From NCBI RefSeq assembly GCF_036182465.1, contig NZ_CP108081.1, positions 11,160,001 through 11,224,000 on the forward strand: DNA of 64,000 nt. The letters are read 5' to 3'. Below, in pieces: positions 38,073-45,831 of the stretch (position 1 is its first letter; every line of letters starts with the position of its first letter). A program made the position numbers and the translations under genes. The notes under the pieces were generated by a model, which saw only the letters and a program-made list of their open reading frames with translations, made no database searches and had not been told where the DNA came from. Source of the DNA: Streptomyces sp. NBC_00258 (GTDB lineage: Bacteria > Actinomycetota > Actinomycetes > Streptomycetales > Streptomycetaceae).

Positions 38073-39188
38073 TCAACGGGGTGTGGGTGAACCTCCTTTC
38101 GGCAGATGGGAGTTACCGCGTCGGCCGCGTCCCGGGGGCTTCCGGGGCGGCGGAGGCGCGGTCGAGGCGCGGACGATGAGATCGACCGGTGGGTCGCTCG
38201 CGGGCAGTGGGTCCGCCTGCGGATTCTCGATGGAGTGCACGAGACGCTTGAGGCCCTCCTGCGCCACGGCGTCGAACGGCTGACGCACCGTGGTCAGTGG
38301 GGGAGTCACATAGCCGGCGACCGGGATGTCGTCGAAGCCGACCACACTCACGTCCTCCGGCACGCGTCGGCCGGCCTCGGTCAGCGCGCGGATCAGACCG
38401 ATGGCCATGTCGTCGTTCGCGGCGAACACCGCGGTCACCTCCGGGTGGGAGGCCAGTTCGCGGCCCGCCGTGTATCCGGACGCGGCCGACCAGTCGCCCT
38501 GGACGACCGGCGGAACGTCCTTGCCGTGCTCTGTGAGCGCGGAACGCCATCCCACGAGGCGGTCCCGGGCTGCGTACCACCGCTGCGGACCGGCCAGGTG
38601 ATGCACGGTCACATGGCCCAGGTCCAGCAGGTGTTCGGTGGCCGCCCGGGCCATCCGGTCGGCGCCGCCGCCCGCGGCCAGCACCGTGGACGCGGTGAAG
38701 GGCGAAGGCGCGCCGATGACCAGCACCGGTACGTCGAGCCGGGCGGAGATGTCCCCTCCGTCGCCCTCCTCGTCGATCGGCTCGGAGATGACGATGCCGT
38801 CCACGCCCTGGTCGAGGAGCGAGTCCACCGCACCGGCGATGCCCGCAGGGTCGCCTTCCATCGTGTTGACCACGCGGAGCGCGTATCCCGTGTCCCGGAC
38901 GACCCGCTCGACACCCATGAGCAGCGTGGCCGGTCCGTACAGGGCGGTGCCCAGCGTCACCACACCGATGGAACGGGTCCGTCCCGAAGCGAGCGCCCTG
39001 GCCGCGTTGTTGAGCCGGTATCCGAGTTCCTCGGCGGCGGCGAGTACGCGTTGGCGCACGTCGGCGGAGACGTACTGCTCGTCGTTGAAGACCCGCGACA
39101 CCGTCTTCTGCGACACCCCGGCCAGCCGGGCCACGTCCACACTGCGCGGCGCTGCGGAGCCCCCGCCCCGCCCTGTACCTCGCGTCAT
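38073..39188 (-). CDS. LacI-family transcriptional regulator (GH42 operon)
   Basis: A 371-residue LacI regulator. The HTH is SVDVARLAGVSQKTVSRVFN (residues ~16-35) and the hinge is NNAARALASGRTRSIGVV. The effector domain includes VVGFDDIPVAGYVTPPLTTV. The C-terminus carries a Pro/Arg-rich tail beyond the usual end. The ATG at 39188 has GGGAGG 4 nt upstream. It precedes the importer-GH42-GH93 operon in the same direction, with a 450-nt gap, and is its likely regulator. Confidence 0.9.
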   Translation of the reverse strand: MTRGTGRGGGSAAPRSVDVARLAGVSQKTVSRVFNDEQYVSADVRQRVLAAAEELGYRLNNAARALASGRTRSIGVVTLGTALYGPATLLMGVERVVRDTGYALRVVNTMEGDPAGIAGAVDSLLDQGVDGIVISEPIDEEGDGGDISARLDVPVLVIGAPSPFTASTVLAAGGGADRMARAATEHLLDLGHVTVHHLAGPQRWYAARDRLVGWRSALTEHGKDVPPVVQGDWSAASGYTAGRELASHPEVTAVFAANDDMAIGLIRALTEAGRRVPEDVSVVGFDDIPVAGYVTPPLTTVRQPFDAVAQEGLKRLVHSIENPQADPLPASDPPVDLIVRASTAPPPPRKPPGRGRRGNSHLPKGGSPTPR

Positions 39189-39434
39189 GGAGCCTCCCCA
39201 ACGGCCGACGAACCGGATCCCAAGGATGCCAGACCATCGATGGTCTGACTGCGCAGACATGTCTACGCAGTCATATGGCCGACGTCAAGAGTTCTGGCGC
39301 GTATGACGGAGCCTCGTCTCCGCACGGGCATGTGCACTTCCTGGGATAGTCAACTATCTTAATAGGCGACTAGTTAGTCATCCGCTCTCGCTCCGTGGGC
39401 AGCGGGGGGCCGAGCTCAGAGAAGGCGGGCGACC
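39189..39434. promoter_or_regulatory. Divergent spacer with two TAGTC-type inverted repeats
   Basis: AT-richer than its surroundings. It contains a perfect 6-2-6 palindrome GATAGTCAACTATC (39345-39358) and a 5-2-5 palindrome GACTAGTTAGTC (39368-39379), spaced 9 nt apart, upstream of the SGNH gene. They resemble MarR/PadR/TetR operators. TATCTT or TTAATA between them could be a -10. Confidence 0.55.
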
Positions 39435-40262
39435 ATGGCGAACAGTGGCTACGCGCGGTACGTCGCCCTGGGCGACAGCCAGACCGAGGGCCTCGGTGAC
39501 GATGACGGCACAGGGAACCCGAGAGGGTGGGCGGACCGGCTCGCCGAGCAGATCGCGCGGACCGACCCCGGCCTCCTGTACGCCAACCTCGCAGTCCGTG
39601 GGCGCCTTGCGGGCGAGGTGCGCTCGGAGCAGTTGGCTCCCGCGCTGGCGCTGCGCCCGGACCTGGCGACGGTCGTCGCCGGCGTCAACGACGTGCTGCG
39701 GCCCCGCTTCGACGCGGACGAGGTGGCCGAGCACCTGGAGGCGATGTTCGCCGCGCTCACCGCGAGCGGTGCCCGCGTCGCGACGCTGACCTTCCCCGAC
39801 TTCGCGCGGATCGTCCCGGCCGCCAGACCCATCGGCCACCGGGTCACCGCACTGAACAGCCGCATTCGCGAGGCGGCCCGACGCCACGGTGTGGTGGTGG
39901 CCGACGCGGAGCCTCACCCGGTGGCCACCGACCTCCGCCTGTGGAGCCCCGACCGGCTGCACGCGAGCCCGCGCGGCCACGCCCTGATCGCCGCCGCGGT
40001 CGCCGAGGCGCTCGCCGTACCGGGAAGCGACGACAGCTGGATCCACCCTCTGCCCGCCGACGCGTCCATGCGTTCAGGGCTGCGCGCCGTCGGGACCGAG
40101 CTGCGTTGGGCCGGCTCCTTCCTCGGACCCTGGCTCGCCCGGCGCCTGCGCGGCCGCTCGTCCGGTGACGGCCGGGAAGCCAAGCGACCCACCCTCCTTC
40201 CGGTGGCCCATGCCATCGAAGACCCCTCGCGAGGGCCCGTTCACAGTCGTCGCATTGAGTAA
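39435..40262 (+). CDS. SGNH/GDSL-family hydrolase
   Basis: A 275-residue esterase-type hydrolase. Nucleophile S15 is in ALGDSQTEG, block II Gly in LAVRGR, block III Asn in AGVNDVLR, and the D/H pair is in SPDRLHASPRGH. No signal peptide is visible, so it is probably cytosolic. The last ~70 residues are Arg-rich beyond the fold. It lies 24 nt upstream of padR, and the two may be regulated together through the palindromes at 39345-39379. Substrate unknown. Confidence 0.87.
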   Translation: MANSGYARYVALGDSQTEGLGDDDGTGNPRGWADRLAEQIARTDPGLLYANLAVRGRLAGEVRSEQLAPALALRPDLATVVAGVNDVLRPRFDADEVAEHLEAMFAALTASGARVATLTFPDFARIVPAARPIGHRVTALNSRIREAARRHGVVVADAEPHPVATDLRLWSPDRLHASPRGHALIAAAVAEALAVPGSDDSWIHPLPADASMRSGLRAVGTELRWAGSFLGPWLARRLRGRSSGDGREAKRPTLLPVAHAIEDPSRGPVHSRRIE

Positions 40263-40264
40263 TC

Positions 40265-40280
40265 AACAGGCTGTTAGGTT
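40265..40280 (+). promoter_or_regulatory. Operator and -10 of the PadR gene (leaderless)
   Basis: AACAG-G-CTGTT (40265-40275) is a perfect 5-1-5 palindrome. TAGGTT (40275-40280) is a -10 that ends 6 nt before the ATG at 40287, and no Shine-Dalgarno site is present. A leaderless, autoregulated transcript is the simplest reading. Confidence 0.55.
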
Positions 40281-40286
40281 GGATTC

Positions 40287-40868
40287 ATGGCTCTTCGCAA
40301 CGCGGTGATGGCGGCGCTTCTGGAGGGTGAGGCGTCGGGGTACGACCTTGCCAAGGGGTTCGAGGCGTCGGTCGCCAACTTCTGGATGGCCACACCGCAG
40401 CAGATCTATCGCGAGCTGGAGCGCATGGAAGGCGAGGGCCTCGTCGCCGCTCGCGTCGTACAGCAGGAGCGCCGTCCGAACAAACGGCTGTTCTCGCTCA
40501 CCGACGAGGGCCTTGCCGCCGTACGGGCCTACACCGCCGAACCGCCCGCCAAACCGACGGCGATCCGGGACGAGCTGCTGGTCAAGGTGCAGTGCGTGGA
40601 CGTCGGCGACATGGAGGCCGTACGAACCGCCGTCGCCCAGCGCATGGAGCTGGCCGCGACCAAGATCGCGCGCTACGAGCGGGTACGGGAATGGCTGTTG
40701 GCCGGACGTACCGAGGACGAGTACTTCACCACCGCCGAACGCATCGGGCCCTACCTCACCTGTCTGCGGGGCCTGTCCCTCGAACGGGACAACCTGACCT
40801 GGGGCGAGGTGACTCTCAAGCGACTCGCACAGCGTGCGGAGGCGCTTGCTTCCCCGGCACGCGACTGA
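40287..40868 (+). CDS. PadR-family transcriptional regulator
   Basis: A 193-residue PadR regulator. The winged helix (MALRNAVMAALLEGEASGYD, then WMATPQQIYRELERMEGEGL and RRPNKRLFSLTDEG) is followed by a C-terminal helical dimerisation domain (Vir-like, ~95-185). Such proteins repress nearby genes and are released by small molecules. The palindrome at its own promoter suggests autoregulation. Confidence 0.92.
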   Translation: MALRNAVMAALLEGEASGYDLAKGFEASVANFWMATPQQIYRELERMEGEGLVAARVVQQERRPNKRLFSLTDEGLAAVRAYTAEPPAKPTAIRDELLVKVQCVDVGDMEAVRTAVAQRMELAATKIARYERVREWLLAGRTEDEYFTTAERIGPYLTCLRGLSLERDNLTWGEVTLKRLAQRAEALASPARD

Positions 40869-40957
40869 GCACGTGGGCTCTTTGCCGCGGTCTCGCGGGT
40901 TCTCGTGCCGCGGCCGACGACGATCGGCTTTCGGGGTGTCTATGTACACTCCCCGGC

Positions 40958-41341
40958 ATGGCATGCCGCATCAGTGAACTGGTTCTCGACTGCGCAGACC
41001 CCGACCGGCTCGCCGTATTCTGGTGCGAGGTCCTCGGCTACGTCGAACTCGGCCGGGAGGACGACGGAAGCATCGAGATCGGGCCGCCCGACGCCGGCTT
41101 CGGCGGCCCGCAGCCCACTCTCGTCCTGAGCCCCAGCAGTGACCCGCGGGCCGGGAAGCTCCCACTGCACATCGACGTCAACGCCACCGACCGTGACCAG
41201 GACGCCGAGTTGGAGCGGCTGCTCGCCCTCGGCGCCAGGCCTGCCGATGTCGGCCAGACCGGCGCCGAGAGCTGGCACACCCTGGCCGACCCGGAAGGCA
41301 ACGAATTCTGCCTCCTGCGTGCCCGGATCAAGCCCCTCTGA
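40958..41341 (+). CDS. VOC-fold (glyoxalase/dioxygenase-like) protein
   Basis: A 127-residue two-module VOC protein: ISELVLDCADPDRLAVFWCE at the N-terminus, and LPLHIDVNATD with WHTLADPEGNEFCLL at the C-terminus. The metal-binding positions are only partly the classic H/E set, so enzymatic activity is uncertain. Relatives act in glyoxalase-type reactions or drug sequestration. It is separated by 89 nt from padR. Confidence 0.85.
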   Translation: MACRISELVLDCADPDRLAVFWCEVLGYVELGREDDGSIEIGPPDAGFGGPQPTLVLSPSSDPRAGKLPLHIDVNATDRDQDAELERLLALGARPADVGQTGAESWHTLADPEGNEFCLLRARIKPL

Positions 41342-41368
41342 CCAGGCCGGAGGTTCGGCGGAGAGAAC

Positions 41369-44300
41369 CTACGGGCGTGCTGTCGAGGAGCGGCTGTTGT
41401 ACGCCTCCACCTTCAGGAGCGGGTGGTGTGACGGCAGAGCGCGGGCGGGCCAGGACAAGGTGACGGTCTGTGACTCGCCGGGCAGCAGCCACAAGTAGTT
41501 GTCGCTGTAGAGCGTCGGCAGCACACGATGGCCGGTCTTGTCGTTGAGCAGCGACAGCCGGACCATGGCGGCGACGGACCGACCGTGGTTGCGGACGGTG
41601 GCGGTCAGTTCGTGACGGCTTCCGGAACGGGACAGGCCCGTCACCGTTCCGGACACCCTGGTCTGCGGCGCCTTGGTCAACGCCCGCATGGCGGCCGCGG
41701 TGCGATGGCGCCAGTACGTGTTGCGGGACAGAACACGGCCGTCACTGCCCTCCAGAGTCAGGCGCAGGAGGTGCAGGTCGGGCAGGCTGTCGGTCCAGGC
41801 GCTGGTGAACGCCTTCGCGGTGGCGGCCGGTGCCACGTCCAGCCGTACGCTCGTGGTCCTGCCCAGCTGTCGGCCCGACAGGTCGAACAACCGGGCCGAG
41901 ACGGTGGCGTTCTTGAGGTCCTTGCGCGTGTGGTTGACGGCCAGGACCTGGCCCTTCGGGTCGGCCTGGACGTGCAGGGGCTCGCACGCCGTCCGGGCGC
42001 CGTAGTAGGTGCCGTTGACATCGAAGTCGTAGTCGTAGGTCTGCCAGACCGTGCTGTGCCACGCGGGATGGGACATCCACAGCATCAGGCCGCTGGCGTT
42101 GTCCCACAGGTTCGCGTTCCACGCCTCGAACATGGCGCGCGTGTTCTCGTAGTTGACGAACTGGGCCTTGCGGGCGAAGTCGTCCAGGTCCTCGGTCTCT
42201 CCGAGACGGGCCTCGACGGCTGCCTTGTACGTGTGCGGTGCCTGGTTCCCGCGCTCGCTCCAGTCGTGGTAGTACCACGCGCCGCGTATCGGCCACTCGG
42301 GCTCGTCGCCCGTCATGTTCCGCATACTGGCCGCGGTGGACACCACCGGCATACCGATCTCGGTGTGGAAGCCGAAGTCCTTGCTGCCGTACGTGGACGG
42401 ATCGAAGTACTTCTCCGGCTCGACCCAGCCGTACGGACCGCCACCGGTGATGATGCCGCCGGCCGAGTTGTTCTGGTAGAGGATGCCGGGGACCTGCTGT
42501 TCGACGGCCTGGCGCATGCCCTTGTCGATGGCCGCAGGCGGGTTGCCCTCGTTGGCTCCGCACCAGATCACCACGCTGGGGTGGGTGCGGTAGCGCAGGA
42601 CGGTGTCCCGCGCGATCGAGTTGAAGGCGTCGTGGTCCGGCGGGTCCATGGCCCACGCGTTGGGGAAGTCGTTCCACACCAGGATCCCGTGCTCGTCGCA
42701 GGCGGCGAAGAACTCCTCCCGGTCGCATGTGCCCACCCAGTTGCGGATCATGGTGAAGTTCATGTCGCGGTGCATTCGTACCGCCGCGTCCATCCGCTCC
42801 GGCGGCATCCGGCGCAGCAGTTCGTCCCAGCCCCAGTTGCCGCCGCGGGCCAGGACCCGCACTCCGTTCACGCTGATCTTCAGAGGGTCGGGGGTGTTGG
42901 ACACGGACTTCACGTCGGTCCATGTGTCCCCGTCGTCGGACACCTGGATCACGTAGGTCTTCGGGTAGGCCGGCTCCCACACGATCGCCACCCGGTCGAA
43001 CCTCTTCGCGGATCCCAGATCGACCTGGATCCACTGGTGGTCCTCGTACTGGGACGACCAGCGGGTTCCCGCGTCGCCGTCGGTGGCGTGCGAGGCCGGG
43101 TGGTCGGACTCCTCGGTCGAGGCGGTCGCCTTCTGACGCAGGGCCAGGTCGGTTCCGGGCTCGGCGCTGTCGATGACGCCGAGGGACCACAGGGAGTTGC
43201 CCCAGCTCGTGTTGCGCACCCCGCAGGCGATACGGACGTAACGGGCGGTGCGCGGAGCGAAGTCCTCGACCCGCAGGCTGGCGTTGCCGTTGTCGAAGGG
43301 CAGTGGCACAGCGCTGTTGTCCACCGACGCGACATCGGTCCAGTCGGCGTCGTTCGACGAGACCTGCACCAGATACGTCTTCGCGTACGCCTGTTCCCAG
43401 GTCAGGTCGACCCGGTCGAACGACTGAGGGGAGCCCAGGTCGACCCGGATCCACTGGTCGTCCTCGTAGGCCGAGGACCAGCGGGTGCCGGCATCACCGT
43501 CCGTCGCGTTGGCCGGGCCGTGGTCGTCCCCGTCCTTGGTCGACGCGTCGGCGGGTGCGTGCAGGGCGAGGTCGACGGAGGGGCGTACGCTGTCGGACAC
43601 GGACAGCGTCCACAGCGAGTTGCCCCAACCGGAGGCCCTGGTCAGGCACTTGATGCGTACGTACTGGGCCTGTTGCCGGTCGAAGGTCACCGACTGGGTG
43701 TAGGCGTCGTCGGAGGCGGTGAACGGCAGCGGCACCTCGTACTCGTAGCCGAACTGGCGGATGCCGAACCGGGTGGTGCGGCGGTCGCTCTCGGCGCCGT
43801 CGAGCGAGGCGACCAGGGTGAGGTCGTGCAGAGCGGGGTCGCCGAGCCCGTTGGGCCACCACAGTTTCGGGTTGCGCAGCCGCAGTCGCCCGAAGGCGTC
43901 GGGGGTGAACGTGACGTCGATGCTCTCGCCCGCCGGCACGGTGACGACCTTGGACACCCGTACGCCGTCGAAGGCCGCGGAGACCGTCGCCCTGTGGTCG
44001 GTCGTGTCGGCGTTGCGGACCGGAACGACGATGGTCAGTTCGGCGACCGACACGTCGGGCAGCTTCGGCAGGAGGGTGTCGACACGAGGATCGCCGATCA
44101 CGACATGGCCGGTGGATCTCAGCCGGACGTGGTTCCAGATGCCTGCGGCCCGGTCGCGTACCGCCGGCATCCAGTCCCAGCCCGAAGAAGCCAGGTAGGT
44201 GGGCGAGTTGAGGTTCATCTGGTTGGCACCCGCGTCCACCCAGGCCTCACCGGCGGGGCCCTTGTCGCCGGGGCTGCCGGGCACAGGCATCGGCGTGATC

Positions 44301-45448
44301 TTCACCGCGAGCGCGTTCTCCCCGCCCGTCGAGAGCAGCTTGGTCACGTCGTGGGCCGATCGGGCGAAGGGATACGTCAGGTCGCCCACCTGCTTGCCGT
44401 TGAGCCAGATGTCGGCCTTGTGGTTGATGCCGTCGAACTCCAGCCAGATCCGCCGGCCGGCCCCGGTGCGCAGCCCGCGCGGCAGCTCGAAGTCCCGCTT
44501 GTACCACCACGCGTGCCGCGAGAGGGCCTCGGGGACATGGAGGTTGTTCAGTCCGGCGACCGGATCGGGCAGTTTGCCCTGGTCCACCAGTGAGCCCAGA
44601 ACCGTGCCGGGTACGGTGGCCGGCAGCCAATCGCTGGTGTCGACAGTCGTCTTCGACAGCTCCTCGCCGTCGGCGTCGGCCCAGTCGTCGAGGGTCAGCC
44701 GCCAGCCCGACTCCACCGGCACCGTGCCGTCGTCGGCGACCACCAGCTTGGGCGCGGGCCCGGACTGCCTGTCCCAGTCCGTCCAGCCGGTGGCCGACGG
44801 CCGGTGCCCCTTGGGGCTGCCGTAGACCTCGAAGCCGTTCAGACCGAGGGGATTGGGGTTGGAGCGCTTGCGCGAGGTCATCCGCACCCAGCGTGCGGTG
44901 ACCGGGCGTGGGAGCTGGATGTTCACCACTCCGCCCGTGCCCGCCGTCGTGCGGTACACGCTGGTCCAGGACTCGCGATCGGTCGATGTCTCGACCACGT
45001 ACTCGACCGCGTAACTCGACTGGATCTCCTTGCCCGTGGTGCCGTTGGCGGGATTTCCCGCGGTCGGGGGAGTGAACACCGGGTCGCTCGCGTCGGCTTC
45101 GAACGTGAGGCGGATCCAGGTGACCTCGCAGGCGGCCTGCAGATCGATCGAGATCCACTGCGGGTCGCCCGCCGCGGACCGCCATCCGCTGCCCCGCACT
45201 CCCGGTGAGGCGAGCCGGTCGACCACGAACGAGCCCGGAGTGGGCGCGTAGGCCGTCGAAGAGACCGTGACAGGGCGGTACAGCGCCAGCTCACGAGGTG
45301 AGGAGGGCGCGGCCGAGGCGTCGGAGACGGCAGCGGAGGCGGTCGACGCGGGCAACAGGGAACCAAGTCCGAACCCCGCCAGCAGGGTGGAACCCGTGGT
45401 GACGAGGGAGCGTCGCGACAGGCGTGGCGAGCTCGACTGATCTGTCAT
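41369..45448 (-). CDS. Secreted GH2-family hydrolase (exo-glucosaminidase/mannosidase-like) with inserted tandem discoidin domains
   Basis: A 1359-residue Tat-type exported enzyme (SRRSLVTTGSTLLAGFGLG). Order: an N-terminal F5/8C domain (~50-210), GH2 sugar-binding domain (~240-400; WWYKRDFELP, KADIWLNGKQVGDLTYPF), GH2 immunoglobulin-like domain (~450-570), then two F5/8C repeats (~575-855), the TIM barrel from ~857 (VRVLARGGNWGWDELLRRM) and C-terminal beta domains. Acid/base E967 is in CGANEGNPP and nucleophile E1030 in HTEIGMPV. The two repeats share LALxxxAxAST, HATDGDAGTRWSS and YEDxQWIxVDLGS. CsxA-type exo-beta-glucosaminidases and beta-mannosidases have this core, so the sugar is not fixed. 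A LacI-type operator (45517-45530) lies over its promoter. Confidence 0.87.
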   Translation of the reverse strand: MTDQSSSPRLSRRSLVTTGSTLLAGFGLGSLLPASTASAAVSDASAAPSSPRELALYRPVTVSSTAYAPTPGSFVVDRLASPGVRGSGWRSAAGDPQWISIDLQAACEVTWIRLTFEADASDPVFTPPTAGNPANGTTGKEIQSSYAVEYVVETSTDRESWTSVYRTTAGTGGVVNIQLPRPVTARWVRMTSRKRSNPNPLGLNGFEVYGSPKGHRPSATGWTDWDRQSGPAPKLVVADDGTVPVESGWRLTLDDWADADGEELSKTTVDTSDWLPATVPGTVLGSLVDQGKLPDPVAGLNNLHVPEALSRHAWWYKRDFELPRGLRTGAGRRIWLEFDGINHKADIWLNGKQVGDLTYPFARSAHDVTKLLSTGGENALAVKITPMPVPGSPGDKGPAGEAWVDAGANQMNLNSPTYLASSGWDWMPAVRDRAAGIWNHVRLRSTGHVVIGDPRVDTLLPKLPDVSVAELTIVVPVRNADTTDHRATVSAAFDGVRVSKVVTVPAGESIDVTFTPDAFGRLRLRNPKLWWPNGLGDPALHDLTLVASLDGAESDRRTTRFGIRQFGYEYEVPLPFTASDDAYTQSVTFDRQQAQYVRIKCLTRASGWGNSLWTLSVSDSVRPSVDLALHAPADASTKDGDDHGPANATDGDAGTRWSSAYEDDQWIRVDLGSPQSFDRVDLTWEQAYAKTYLVQVSSNDADWTDVASVDNSAVPLPFDNGNASLRVEDFAPRTARYVRIACGVRNTSWGNSLWSLGVIDSAEPGTDLALRQKATASTEESDHPASHATDGDAGTRWSSQYEDHQWIQVDLGSAKRFDRVAIVWEPAYPKTYVIQVSDDGDTWTDVKSVSNTPDPLKISVNGVRVLARGGNWGWDELLRRMPPERMDAAVRMHRDMNFTMIRNWVGTCDREEFFAACDEHGILVWNDFPNAWAMDPPDHDAFNSIARDTVLRYRTHPSVVIWCGANEGNPPAAIDKGMRQAVEQQVPGILYQNNSAGGIITGGGPYGWVEPEKYFDPSTYGSKDFGFHTEIGMPVVSTAASMRNMTGDEPEWPIRGAWYYHDWSERGNQAPHTYKAAVEARLGETEDLDDFARKAQFVNYENTRAMFEAWNANLWDNASGLMLWMSHPAWHSTVWQTYDYDFDVNGTYYGARTACEPLHVQADPKGQVLAVNHTRKDLKNATVSARLFDLSGRQLGRTTSVRLDVAPAATAKAFTSAWTDSLPDLHLLRLTLEGSDGRVLSRNTYWRHRTAAAMRALTKAPQTRVSGTVTGLSRSGSRHELTATVRNHGRSVAAMVRLSLLNDKTGHRVLPTLYSDNYLWLLPGESQTVTLSWPARALPSHHPLLKVEAYNSRSSTARP

Positions 45449-45516
45449 GAGCGTGATGTCCCATCAAAAGACAGCAGCGCGGGCCGGATACGACACGGCA
45501 CGTGATGCCAACGGAA

Positions 45517-45560
45517 TGACAACGTTGCCAAAGGCTGTGGCGCGAGTGGGTTTCTGTCAA
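45517..45560 (-). promoter_or_regulatory. GH2 promoter with LacI-type operator
   Basis: On the minus strand a -35 TTGACA (45555-45560) is followed after 17 nt by a weak -10 (CAGCCT). The 14-bp palindrome TGACAACGTTGCCA (45517-45530, one mismatched pair) then lies over the expected +1. The palindrome matches the mannan-locus boxes at 12006, 12074 and 17746. Confidence 0.65.
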
Positions 45561-45706
45561 CCCCTGATGCGGAGTTTGTCTGTTGAGGCCTGGTCGAGCG
45601 TCGTCATCGCTCCTCGTCCTGGGGGGCGCTCCCGGACGCCTGAGCAGGGCGAAGTGTCCGCCAGGGTGCCTGGGCGAGCGGCACGCCACGATGCGGCTTG
45701 CTATTA

Positions 45707-45727
45707 AATTAGGAATTAATATTGACA
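45707..45727 (+). promoter_or_regulatory. Galactoside-locus operator and -35, copy 1
   Basis: AATTAGGAATT (45707-45717) is followed after exactly 4 nt by the consensus -35 TTGACA (45722-45727). It stands out as an AT-rich island in GC-rich sequence. The same motif and spacing occur at 48003-48023. Confidence 0.7.
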
Positions 45728-45831
45728 GGGTTTCGGCCGCGCGCCACAGTCTTCGCCGTGACGTAGACGGCCCCCTGTCGCAGTGCGGCCCACGTCACGT
45801 TCTCGTGCTTCCCAACCCTCGGGAGAGGCAA

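Larger units (their letters stand above)
45449..45831. promoter_or_regulatory. Divergent GH2/GH27 control region (383 nt)
   Basis: No gene is supported. The GH2 side carries the CG-centred LacI box at 45517-45530. The GH27 side carries an AT-rich operator and -35 at 45707-45727. The middle is GC-rich without clear structure. The two sides thus appear to answer to different regulators. Confidence 0.6.

Noticed and set aside
41528..44593. A 1021-codon open frame antisense to the GH2 gene.
   Set aside because: Its composition is the mirror of GH2 codons, there is no ribosome site, and no protein family is recognisable.
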